64,000 nucleotides of DNA from Putridiphycobacter sp965230485 (GTDB lineage: Bacteria > Bacteroidota > Bacteroidia > Flavobacteriales_D > Crocinitomicaceae). Where the stretch lies: assembly GCA_965230485.1 (NCBI GenBank), contig CBDDLA010000001.1, positions 3,100,001 to 3,164,000 on the forward strand, read 5' to 3'. Position numbers and translations under genes: made by a program. Positions 36,380-44,467 of the stretch are shown in pieces. Below the pieces are notes generated by a model. That model was given only the letters and a program-made list of their open reading frames with translations. It was not told the origin of the DNA and searched no databases. The stretch's first letter is position 1. Each line of letters opens with the position of its first letter.

Positions 36380-38027
36380 GTTTTATTATTTTGAAGCTTT
36401 TAGAATTTTTACCATCTATTATTTCAACGGAATACATACCTGGTTGCCAGTCTGCTTTTTCGAAATAAATTCCAGAATGGCTCACCTTTCTGCTAAGTAT
36501 TAATTTACCACTTATTTCATAGATTCGAATAACTACTTCACCAGATGTAGAAGTAAGGTCAATTGCTAGTAAGTCTGTTACTGGGTTAGGATAAACTTGG
36601 ATTGATTTATCGAAAGATATAAAATCATTACTTGCAGTACTAATTGTACTAATATTAAAACAAGCAGATATATTACTGCATCCATTCCCCGTAACCTGAA
36701 CAGCATAATTACCGTTTACATTAGGATGAAAAGACTGGGCTGTAGCACCAGGAATCGGTTGAAAATTATTATCACAATCTAACCATTGAAAATTAGCATA
36801 ACTAGGAATTGCGACTGAAGTTAAAATAGGATCGGTAACAATCACATCTGTATAGGCATAACAGCCATTGTTTAAGTATAATTTATTCCAAACGTTGCCA
36901 ATCAGTAGTAGATCTTGATCAGCATCATTATCTACATCAGCAAAGGCAATAGAACCGCTATCAAACCCCTGAAATATGTTTCCTGGGTCCTCAATAAATG
37001 AAGCATTCCCTTGGTTGAGATAAAGTTTGCAAATATCAGGGCCATTTGAACTCCAACCAGCTAAAATGATATCAATTTTATCATCTGCATTAACATCAGC
37101 AAAGTCGATAGTTCCATTCTTTATTCCAGTAAATTGATGGCCTGGAGCGATCGTATACCCTCCTATACCATTGTTTAAGTATAAGTCTGATATTCTACTT
37201 CCTAAACTATTTGTCCCAGTGACAAACACATCTTGATCTCCATCATTGTCGGCATCAAAAAAACCTACTTCAGGGGTGCTAACTCCTGGTAAAGCTGCAG
37301 ATTGGTATTGAGTAAAATTTCCAAAACCATCATTTTTATAAATTCTTGTAACATGAATGTTAGTATTGGCCCTACCACTAATCAATAAATCTTGGTCATT
37401 ATCATTGTCAACATCTGCAAAATCAATCGACTGACCTGAGGATACTATATTTTGAAACTGTGGTACATGAAGTGTAAAATGTCCAACGCCATTGTTTCTA
37501 TAAATTTTATAAATCTCATTGTTGAAATCGTCAAAACCAGCAATTGCTAAATCTTGATCTCCATCACCATCCACGTCAGCAAAGGCTATATCTCCACCAT
37601 AAACACCTTCAATATTAATATTAACTTGTATAAAACTAAAATTTCCTAAACCATCATTCCTGTATACCCTGGTACTTGCACTTGTATTTTGTGTTAACCC
37701 AGCAATAGCGACATCTTCATCTCCATCCCCATCAATATCAGCAAAGGCAATAGCACTGAACTGAACTTTTATAAATGGTGAAACTGGGAGTGAGGTAAAA
37801 TTTCCACTTCCATTATTCTTGTATATATTGGTAATGTAATCTGGAAAAGCGTACCCTGCTACCAAGGCATCCAAATCTCCATCTCCATCAACATCCGAAA
37901 ACTCAACATCACTATAGCTTGAAGTTGGAAAAGGAGCAATAGAATCAGGAACAGGGTTGTAGATTACAGTTTGGCCGAAAATGGTCATTTGGCTCAAGCA
38001 AATAAAAACGAATAAAAATTTTTCCAT
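36372..38027 (-). CDS. Secreted FG-GAP/VCBS repeat protein with 7 repeats and T9SS domain
   Basis: The 551-residue protein has a signal peptide ending near IFGQ and seven FG-GAP/VCBS units (SDVDGDGDLDALVAG, ADIDGDGDEDVAIAG and so on). This matches a single seven-bladed integrin-like propeller with calcium sites. It then shows the FQWLDCDNNFQPIPGAT module with paired cysteines and a type A T9SS domain (VYPNPVTDLLAI). It looks like a half-size relative of the protein at 22561, which has 14 repeats. Its stop overlaps the end of the convergent propeller gene. Confidence 0.9.
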   Translation of the reverse strand: MEKFLFVFICLSQMTIFGQTVIYNPVPDSIAPFPTSSYSDVEFSDVDGDGDLDALVAGYAFPDYITNIYKNNGSGNFTSLPVSPFIKVQFSAIAFADIDGDGDEDVAIAGLTQNTSASTRVYRNDGLGNFSFIQVNINIEGVYGGDIAFADVDGDGDQDLAIAGFDDFNNEIYKIYRNNGVGHFTLHVPQFQNIVSSGQSIDFADVDNDNDQDLLISGRANTNIHVTRIYKNDGFGNFTQYQSAALPGVSTPEVGFFDADNDGDQDVFVTGTNSLGSRISDLYLNNGIGGYTIAPGHQFTGIKNGTIDFADVNADDKIDIILAGWSSNGPDICKLYLNQGNASFIEDPGNIFQGFDSGSIAFADVDNDADQDLLLIGNVWNKLYLNNGCYAYTDVIVTDPILTSVAIPSYANFQWLDCDNNFQPIPGATAQSFHPNVNGNYAVQVTGNGCSNISACFNISTISTASNDFISFDKSIQVYPNPVTDLLAIDLTSTSGEVVIRIYEISGKLILSRKVSHSGIYFEKADWQPGMYSVEIIDGKNSKSFKIIKPI

Positions 38028-38051
38028 TAATTCACTTTAGTTAAATTAGAA

Positions 38052-38059
38052 CAAATGTA
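38052..38059 (-). promoter_or_regulatory. TAnnTTTG promoter element of the 7-repeat FG-GAP gene
   Basis: The minus strand reads TACATTTG, a full consensus match 24 nt before the ATG. Confidence 0.55.
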
Positions 38060-38192
38060 TTGAAAATACTTTCAAGTCCTTACTAAATAATTGATAATTA
38101 ATATGAATATAGTTATAATCATTATAACTATAAGTTCCAGACCAGTCTCTCTTCTAAAGGTAGAACTCTTTTCCACTCTGAGTTTATTTTGC

Positions 38193-38448
38193 AGCCCTGG
38201 CAGGAATTACTTCGACTCCACTTTGTTTCGCTCAACATCTTGGTTCTCTTCCTTGAGAACCTAATATCGTAGCCCCGGCAGGAATCGAACCTGCATCTAA
38301 AGTTTAGGAAACTCTTATTCTATCCATTGAACTACGGGGCCATACTTGGACCCGTAGTGAGATGCCTGTGCTGAGAGCAGCCGAAACACCTTTATTGAGC
38401 GCAGTCGAAATGCTTGTGCTGAGCATTGCCGAAGCAAACTACGGGGCC
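38193..38448. repeat. tRNA-Arg fragments and TGAGCGCAGTCGAA-type repeats around the intact tRNA-Arg
   Basis: On the left, 38193-38207 (AGCCCTGGCAGGAAT) copies the 3' end of the tRNA. On the right, 38437-38448 (AACTACGGGGCC) copies its 5' end. Between these fragments and the intact tRNA are copies of a short repeat: TTGAGCGCAGTCGAAATGC at 38394-38412, decayed copies at 38368-38387 and 38416-38435, and an inverted copy near 38211-38236. It looks like the remains of a tandem tRNA array. Confidence 0.6.
38270..38341 (-). tRNA. tRNA-Arg(CCT)
   Basis: The 72-nt cloverleaf has acceptor stem GGCCCCG/CGGGGCT with discriminator A, D-stem GTTC/GAAT, anticodon loop TTCCTAA (CCT, reads AGG), and T-stem GCAGG/CCTGC. 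All stems are complete apart from wobble pairs, so this is the functional copy. The CCA end is not encoded. Confidence 0.93.
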
Positions 38449-38471
38449 TCTTAGTAGGTAAGGTATTAATG

Positions 38472-38501
38472 AAAAAAGCCTGCCGTTTTAGGCAGGCTTT
38501 T
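38472..38501 (-). terminator. Intrinsic terminator of the initiator tRNA gene
   Basis: AAAAGCCTGCC and GGCAGGCTTTT form a perfect 11-bp stem with a 6-nt loop, with a six-T run on the minus strand. It starts 8 nt after the 3' end of the tRNA-Met. Confidence 0.85.
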
Positions 38502-38509
38502 CACCTTAG

Positions 38510-38582
<73 letters not shown>

Positions 38583-38680
38583 ATATATCTTTAAGTCAAA
38601 TAACTTTCGTTTTATTGCGAGTGCAAATATATATTTTGTTTCTTTGCAAAACAAAATAATTTAGGGTTAATTTTTAAAAA

Positions 38681-39556
38681 ATGTCTCATAAATCGGGTTT
38701 CGTAAATATCATTGGTAGTCCTAACGTAGGTAAATCGACTTTGATGAATCGACTGGTAGGAGAGAAGTTGTCTATTATCACTTCAAAGGCACAAACTACG
38801 CGCCATAGAATATTAGGCATTGTGAATACAGATGAATACCAAGTGGTGTTTTCTGATACACCTGGCGTGTTAGATGCCCATTATAAACTGCACGAGAATA
38901 TGATGCGATTCGTCAATTCAGCCTTGAAGGATGCTGATGTTTTATTGGTGATGACTGATATTTTTGAAGCCACTATGGCGCATGCTGAAACACTGGAACG
39001 CCTCCAAAAAACAAGTATTCCTATTATTGTGTTGGTTAATAAAATTGATTTAGGAGACCAATCAAAACTAGAAGAGAAAGTATCGCAATGGGCAGATATT
39101 TTGCCAAAATCAGACATTTTACCTATTTCAGCCTTGGAAAATTTTAATGTAGAAATGATTTGGGATAAAATTATTTCTTTATTGCCTGAGGCCCCGCCGT
39201 ATTACGAAAAGGATGAATTAACTGATCGACCACTTCGTTTTTTCATTAGTGAAATCATTAGAGAAAAGATTTTTGAGCAGTATAAGAAAGAAATTCCCTA
39301 TTCTACTCAAGTGGAGATTGAACAATACAAAGAAGAGTCAAAAATAGTGCGGATTCGTGCCATTATTTACGTGGAACGAAAAACACAAAAAGGGATCATT
39401 ATTGGTCACCAAGGGGTTAAATTAAAACACGTTGGAATTGACGCCCGAAAGGACATTGAAAAATTTATTGGCAAGCAAGTATTTTTAGAACTGTTTGTGA
39501 AAGTAGATGAAAATTGGCGCCAAAATGATAATAAATTAGAGAAACACGGATATTAA
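38681..39556 (+). CDS. era: GTPase Era
   Basis: The 291-residue GTPase has G1 GSPNVGKST, G2 TTRHRILGI, G3 DTPGV and G4 NKID, followed by a C-terminal KH domain (about 205-285) with IIGHQGVKLKHVG. Era binds the 3' end of 16S rRNA and helps mature the small ribosomal subunit. It starts a row of four tightly spaced genes (era, der, a small exported protein, holA), with only 3 nt before der. It is transcribed away from the initiator tRNA gene. Confidence 0.97.
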   Translation: MSHKSGFVNIIGSPNVGKSTLMNRLVGEKLSIITSKAQTTRHRILGIVNTDEYQVVFSDTPGVLDAHYKLHENMMRFVNSALKDADVLLVMTDIFEATMAHAETLERLQKTSIPIIVLVNKIDLGDQSKLEEKVSQWADILPKSDILPISALENFNVEMIWDKIISLLPEAPPYYEKDELTDRPLRFFISEIIREKIFEQYKKEIPYSTQVEIEQYKEESKIVRIRAIIYVERKTQKGIIIGHQGVKLKHVGIDARKDIEKFIGKQVFLELFVKVDENWRQNDNKLEKHGY

Positions 39557-39559
39557 GTC

Positions 39560-40867
39560 ATGTCAAATATAATTGCAATAGTCGGGCGACCAAATGTAGG
39601 AAAGTCAACCATTTTTAACAGACTGACGAAGTCAAAAAGTGCCATTGTTGAAGAAATGAGCGGTGTAACACGCGATCGGATTTATGGTGTGTCTGAATGG
39701 AATGGTAGGAGCTTTAGTGTAATTGATACCGGTGGATACGTCAGAGGCTCAGAAGATATTTTTGAGGCTGAGATTCGAAAACAAGTTGAAATTGCTATTG
39801 ATGAGGCCAACATTATCGTTTTTGTATCAGACGTTACGGTGGGGATTACTGATTTGGATGAAGCGGTCGCTTCTTTGCTCCGTAAATCTAAAAAACCAGT
39901 ATTTGTTGTGGCTAATAAAGTAGACAATGCAGAACGCGCTAATGATGCGTTTGAATTCTATAATTATGGACTTGGTGAAGTGCATCAGATATCTGCAACC
40001 AATGGATCGGGAACAGGTGATTTATTAGATGAATTAGTTAAGGCATTTAAAGATGACGCTGAAGTTGAGGAATCTGATATTCCAAGAATTTCCGTAGTCG
40101 GTAAACCAAACGTTGGCAAATCTTCTTTTGTAAATGCCATTACTGGTGAAGAACGGAATATTGTAACCGATATTTCTGGTACAACACGGGATTCAATTGA
40201 CACAGATTTTAATCTCTTTGGATTTGATTTTAAACTAGTGGATACGGCAGGGATCCGAAAAAAGAACAAAGTGCATGAGGACATTGAGTATTATTCTGTC
40301 ATTCGTTCGGTCAGAAGCATTGAATACTCAGATGTTTGTATCTTAATTATTGATGCGACTGAAGGCCTTCAAAAACAAGACTTGAACATATACTATATTA
40401 TTGAAAAAAATAAGAAAGGCGTTGTGATTTTGGTCAATAAATGGGATTTGATTGAAGATAAAACGCCAGAATACGTTAAAGAATATGAAGATAAATTGAG
40501 GGCTGATTTAGCGCCATTTAATGATGTGCCAATTATTTTCACATCTACAGTTACAAAACAGCGCTTACACAAGGCACTCGAAAAAACAATGGATGTTTAC
40601 GAAAATAGAATTCAAAAAATTCCAACTTCGGAACTGAATAATTTCCTTCAAGAAATCATTGAAAAAAATCCCCCACCATCTGTAAAAGGAAAGTTCATCA
40701 AAATTAAGTTTGTGACGCAATTACCAACATTTTCACCTTCTTTTGCGCTATTTTGCAATTTACCTCAGTATATTAGGGAAGACTATAAACGGTTTATAGA
40801 AAATAAGCTCCGTCAACGATTTAATTTTGAAGGTGTGCCTATTCGTATTTTCTTCAGAAAAAAATAA
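39560..40867 (+). CDS. der: Ribosome-associated double GTPase Der (EngA)
   Basis: The 435-residue protein has two GTPase domains in a row. The first carries GRPNVGKST, DTGGY and NKVD. The second, from about residue 175, carries GKPNVGKSS, DTAGI and NKWD. A C-terminal KH-like domain (about 350-435) follows. Der is essential for assembly of the 50S subunit. Its length and motif spacing are normal. The next gene starts 1 nt after its stop codon, so the two are coupled. Confidence 0.97.
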   Translation: MSNIIAIVGRPNVGKSTIFNRLTKSKSAIVEEMSGVTRDRIYGVSEWNGRSFSVIDTGGYVRGSEDIFEAEIRKQVEIAIDEANIIVFVSDVTVGITDLDEAVASLLRKSKKPVFVVANKVDNAERANDAFEFYNYGLGEVHQISATNGSGTGDLLDELVKAFKDDAEVEESDIPRISVVGKPNVGKSSFVNAITGEERNIVTDISGTTRDSIDTDFNLFGFDFKLVDTAGIRKKNKVHEDIEYYSVIRSVRSIEYSDVCILIIDATEGLQKQDLNIYYIIEKNKKGVVILVNKWDLIEDKTPEYVKEYEDKLRADLAPFNDVPIIFTSTVTKQRLHKALEKTMDVYENRIQKIPTSELNNFLQEIIEKNPPPSVKGKFIKIKFVTQLPTFSPSFALFCNLPQYIREDYKRFIENKLRQRFNFEGVPIRIFFRKK

Positions 40868-40868
40868 G

Positions 40869-41381
40869 ATGAAACTAATCCTTATCATATGTCTTTCACT
40901 TATGAGTATTAATTTGCTTGCTGACCCGTGGGAAGATATCAATGAGCAACAAGCTAAACAAGTCAAAAAATACCTGGCTAAAAACCCTATTATTTTAGAT
41001 TATTGCGATTGTTGTAGTGATTCTGAAATCTATTTATTGCGTGTTTTAAAATCAGATATTATTCCATGTGATTATAATTCGAAAAAAAAGAGTGTAAAGG
41101 TGAAAGCCATTCGGATTGGTCAACTAGACAGTAAAGTAAGAGCCAGCGCTTATAATGTGATAGGAATGAATGATACTGTTGAATATACCATTAGCATAAA
41201 CTATACCTTCGTATATACTGAAGATGGCAGGTGGGCTGTTCCATTTTCTGATATTATTCCATATCGATTAAAAAATGAAGGTTGCGAAGGAGCAACTAGC
41301 TTTCCGGATCCATTGCATAACAAAGAAATAAAAGATACTTTTTATATCAATTGGTATCAAAAATATGTAAAAATAAAGTGA
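40869..41381 (+). CDS. Small exported protein of unknown function in the era-der-holA operon
   Basis: The 170-residue protein begins with a signal peptide (about 1-18, ending LLADP). The mature part has a CDCC motif near residue 45 and further cysteines later (IIPCDY and NEGCEG), so disulfides or metal binding are possible. I do not recognise a family. The ATG at 40869 lies 1 nt after the der stop and gives a clean signal peptide. A longer frame would run inside der. Its stop codon overlaps the holA start (GTGA). Confidence 0.7.
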   Translation: MKLILIICLSLMSINLLADPWEDINEQQAKQVKKYLAKNPIILDYCDCCSDSEIYLLRVLKSDIIPCDYNSKKKSVKVKAIRIGQLDSKVRASAYNVIGMNDTVEYTISINYTFVYTEDGRWAVPFSDIIPYRLKNEGCEGATSFPDPLHNKEIKDTFYINWYQKYVKIK

Positions 41382-42385
41382 CACATCAAGACGTTATTCA
41401 AAATATAAAAGGCGGACACTATCATCCAATATACCTTCTCCATGGAGAAGAGCCATTTTATATTGATGAAATAGTTAATTATATTTCAAATAATGCATTA
41501 GATGAAAGTGAAAGAGACTTTAACCAAACTATTCTATACGCCAAAGATACTCAGCCAATTCAAGTAGTTGATACGGCCTCTCGATTGCCAATGATGGCAG
41601 AACGTCAGGTTGTTATTGTAAAAGAAGCGCAAGAGTTTAAAAAAAGTAGTCAATGGGAGGTCTTTGAACAATACTTCTCAGCGCCATCACCTCAGACCAT
41701 TCTGGTTTTTGCTCACAAGTATAAAAAATTTGATAAGCGTTCCAAAATGTACAAACTTTTGGCTAAAAATGCCCTCATTTTTGAGTCAAAAGGAGTAAAA
41801 GACTATGAGTTACCCAAATGGGTGAGAACCTATGTTCAAAGCAAAAATCAGCAGATTACTGACAAAGGCATTGCTCTAATATGTGAATTTGTTGGCAATG
41901 ACTTATCTCGTTTATCGAATGAATTAGAAAAGTTATTTCTATTGGTTGAAGAGGGTGTTCAAATAACAGGGAAGGATATAGAAAAGAATATTGGTATCAG
42001 TAAAGATTATAATGTTTTTGAGCTGGTAAATGCAGTGTTGGATACTGATTTCCCAAAAGCCATTAAAATCATTGAGTATTTTCACAGAAATCCCAAAGCA
42101 GCGCACATTACAGTTGTAGTATCCAGCTTACTCAATCTCTATCAACGTTTGTTTAAAGTACATTTTCTAAAAACGAATGACCCTCGTCATGTCGCTAGTG
42201 CCCTAAAAATCCATCCTTATCCTGCAAAAGAGCTACTGACAAAAAAATCTAAACATCCACCAAAGATCATTTCTCGAAATTTTAATATACTCCGTGAGTA
42301 TGACTTAATGTCAAAGGGAGTAGGTGTTTCAGGTGTGGAAGGCTCAGCGTTAATGAAGGAGCTTGTGTATAAATTATTACACTAA
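41378..42385 (+). CDS. holA: DNA polymerase III subunit delta
   Basis: The 335-residue protein fits HolA, the clamp-loader delta subunit that opens the β sliding clamp. It has the early motif PIYLLHGEEPFYIDE, the central ICEFVGNDLSRLSNELEKL and the C-terminal helical collar domain. The start is taken as GTG at 41378, which overlaps the previous stop codon (GTGA) and places the conserved motif about 15 residues in. A TTG at 41351 would add an unlikely extension inside the preceding gene. Confidence 0.92.
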   Translation: MTHQDVIQNIKGGHYHPIYLLHGEEPFYIDEIVNYISNNALDESERDFNQTILYAKDTQPIQVVDTASRLPMMAERQVVIVKEAQEFKKSSQWEVFEQYFSAPSPQTILVFAHKYKKFDKRSKMYKLLAKNALIFESKGVKDYELPKWVRTYVQSKNQQITDKGIALICEFVGNDLSRLSNELEKLFLLVEEGVQITGKDIEKNIGISKDYNVFELVNAVLDTDFPKAIKIIEYFHRNPKAAHITVVVSSLLNLYQRLFKVHFLKTNDPRHVASALKIHPYPAKELLTKKSKHPPKIISRNFNILREYDLMSKGVGVSGVEGSALMKELVYKLLH

Positions 42386-42481
42386 GCTTTGTTAAAAAAC
42401 TGAAATTTTCGTATATAATTCGCCTTTTGTACCAATTTTGTTAAACTTTTTGCGTTTATTTGATAAACAAATTTACAAACC

Positions 42482-42655
42482 ATGGCTAGAAAGAAAACCA
42501 AAGAGAAGGTAGAAAAAATTCTTAACGAGATCAAAAATTCTACCCCTAAGTTTAAATTACAATTAGATAGTAAAACAACAATTACTTTAAAAACACAAGA
42601 ACAATTGGATAAGTGGATGGAATTATATCCTAAAGCTCAACTAATTACTATATAA
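42482..42655 (+). CDS. Small basic protein, 57 residues, unknown function
   Basis: This small frame encodes MARKKTKEKVEKILNEIK followed by KFKLQLDSKTTITLKTQEQL and a final DKWMELYPKAQL stretch. It has a basic N-terminal helix and a short β-α part. It stands free between holA and a strong terminator, has a good start context (ACAAACCATGG) and uses codons like its neighbours, so it is probably real. I do not recognise a family. Confidence 0.65.
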   Translation: MARKKTKEKVEKILNEIKNSTPKFKLQLDSKTTITLKTQEQLDKWMELYPKAQLITI

Positions 42656-42675
42656 TTTATAATAAACTAGAATTT

Positions 42676-42707
42676 AAAAAGGGTCTTGAATTTCAAGACC
42701 CTTTTTT
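42676..42707. terminator. Bidirectional intrinsic terminator
   Basis: AAAAAGGGTCTTGA and TCAAGACCCTTTTTT pair with A- and T-runs on both sides. It lies between two convergent genes (the 57-residue protein and the broken T9SS gene). A near-identical hairpin lies at 44382-44416. Confidence 0.9.
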
Positions 42708-42740
42708 GTTGCGATCTTAATAACTACAATAGATTTAATT

Positions 42741-44312
42741 TTATTGTATAACAAGTTTTTGAGTGTTGACCTCTTCTTTTTGATGAATAGTTATTAAATA
42801 AATTCCAGGCTCTGTAGGGGCTTCTATATCTTGATTTGAGTTAATACCTTCAATGTTTTGTATTAATTTACCTGACATGTCATGAATTTCAATATTAAAA
42901 CTACCACTTAACATTACTCTAAATTGATGCTTTGCGGGATTAGGGTAAATATTGATTGCATGGCCCTTATTTGATGATTCGTCTATACCAACTACTGAAG
43001 GTTCGCAGAAATAGCCTGCTTGGCTATCATAAAATGATTGAACGTTATCTGCCACATCAAACAGTCCGTTTACATTCAATAAGTTGTTTCCACCTGTTCG
43101 GGAATAAAGTATGGCATAATCATAACAAATAAAATCACCAGGTGCAAAATTATCAATTGGAGTAGCTGTAATAAATCCCCTTCTGTCGCCTGGAGTGTTT
43201 TGAGCTGAAACTTCCGTCCATGCATTCAAATTATTTGGATTGCCGTCGTATAAAAACTGAGTAGGAGTTGTGCCACCATATCCATTACCTCCGAAGGTGA
43301 AACTTGACCCATCTGACCAGCGGCCGTTCATATAGTTCCAAAAATCAGCATTTGAGGCAGGGTCCGACTGAGCGCCACCACCATTATTATAAAATCCAGC
43401 AACATCAATTTGATGATTCAACAATTTTATACCGCATGAGGGAGGATTTACTCCAAATGTGCTAACAATGGTTGAATTATCTAAATTATCACCGTTGTAA
43501 CCAAAAATCATATTTTTTGCAGAGGAACTACCAACAAAATCATCATTAAACCCACCAATGTCAAAATCAGTGTAATTGGCAACCGTTAATTGGTCGTATG
43601 TTTCTTGAGATCTATTAATCACTTTTAAGCTCATGAATGTAATGTCATTGAAATAATCGTTTGTGGCGTATTAATAAAGCATAAAATGATACTCCATATT
43701 AAGATTAAGTCCACCAGAGAGTGCATGGGTGCCATCATTATCATTCATGATAAAAAAGGCAGTTCTATCTCCCCTTATTAGCGGATAATCTCCTAATAGC
43801 GGTTCATAAATTCCATTGTTATTATAATCAACAAAAGGGGCTAAAATGGATGCTTCTCCATTTGCAACATCCCCGTTTCCTGGCCATTCTAGTATGTTGG
43901 TAGGTACTGTGTAATTTGGGCTATTCCAGTTCAACTGGTGACTTTCAATCTCACTTTTTGATATTGAATACACCCTGTCATATTTGCTAATAAATGATAA
44001 GTCATTATAATTGTCTGCAACGGGTCCCTTTCGGAAATCTTTTGCGTCGTTAATAAATTTATTTGCGCAGACCCTTGCCGTTCCGTTTTGATCTCTTGCA
44101 CCTACCCAAAAGGCACTATTATAAATAACATCTGGTCCAGAGCCGTCGAAAGTTTTTGGGACTTCATAAGAGGCTCTATTAGCTGATGCTTCTGAAAAAA
44201 GGCAGCCATTGGGGTCAATTCTTGCACGAACATTATTATAGCCTAATAAAATGGCTTGTGTAATGGCATGATTGCTCATTGCTGTAAATAAGATAATGTA
44301 TAAATATTTCAT
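42741..44312 (-). pseudogene. T9SS sorting-domain protein gene broken by one in-frame stop codon
   Basis: Two frames in the same phase (43671-44312 and 42741-43634) together match the intact neighbour at 44468-46045 from start to T9SS domain. The whole length is 524 codons against 526. The only break is a TAA at 43671-43673, after EYHFMLY. The intact copy has Q (CAA) at this spot (EFHYMIYQYE). The frame continues after the stop with YATNDYFNDITF, so nothing else is lost. A CAA-to-TAA change or a sequencing error explains it. The upstream part alone would lack the C-terminal T9SS domain and stay unsecreted by T9SS. Confidence 0.88.
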
Positions 44313-44381
44313 AGAGTGAGTTTATAGTGAATATGCATCAAAAATTGTTCCGTAAATATATTGGTAATCTACTTATTAATT

Positions 44382-44416
44382 AAAAAAGGGTCTTGATAAT
44401 TCAAGACCCTTTTTTT
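44382..44416. terminator. Bidirectional intrinsic terminator, near copy of the one at 42676
   Basis: AAAAAAGGGTCTTGA and TCAAGACCCTTTTTT pair around TAAT. It follows the intact T9SS gene on the minus strand. The stem sequence equals that after the broken copy, so the terminator was duplicated with the gene. Confidence 0.9.
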
Positions 44417-44467
44417 ATACCCTCAAATAAAAAATACAAACGACTGCTTTTAAACGGGGATAACTAT

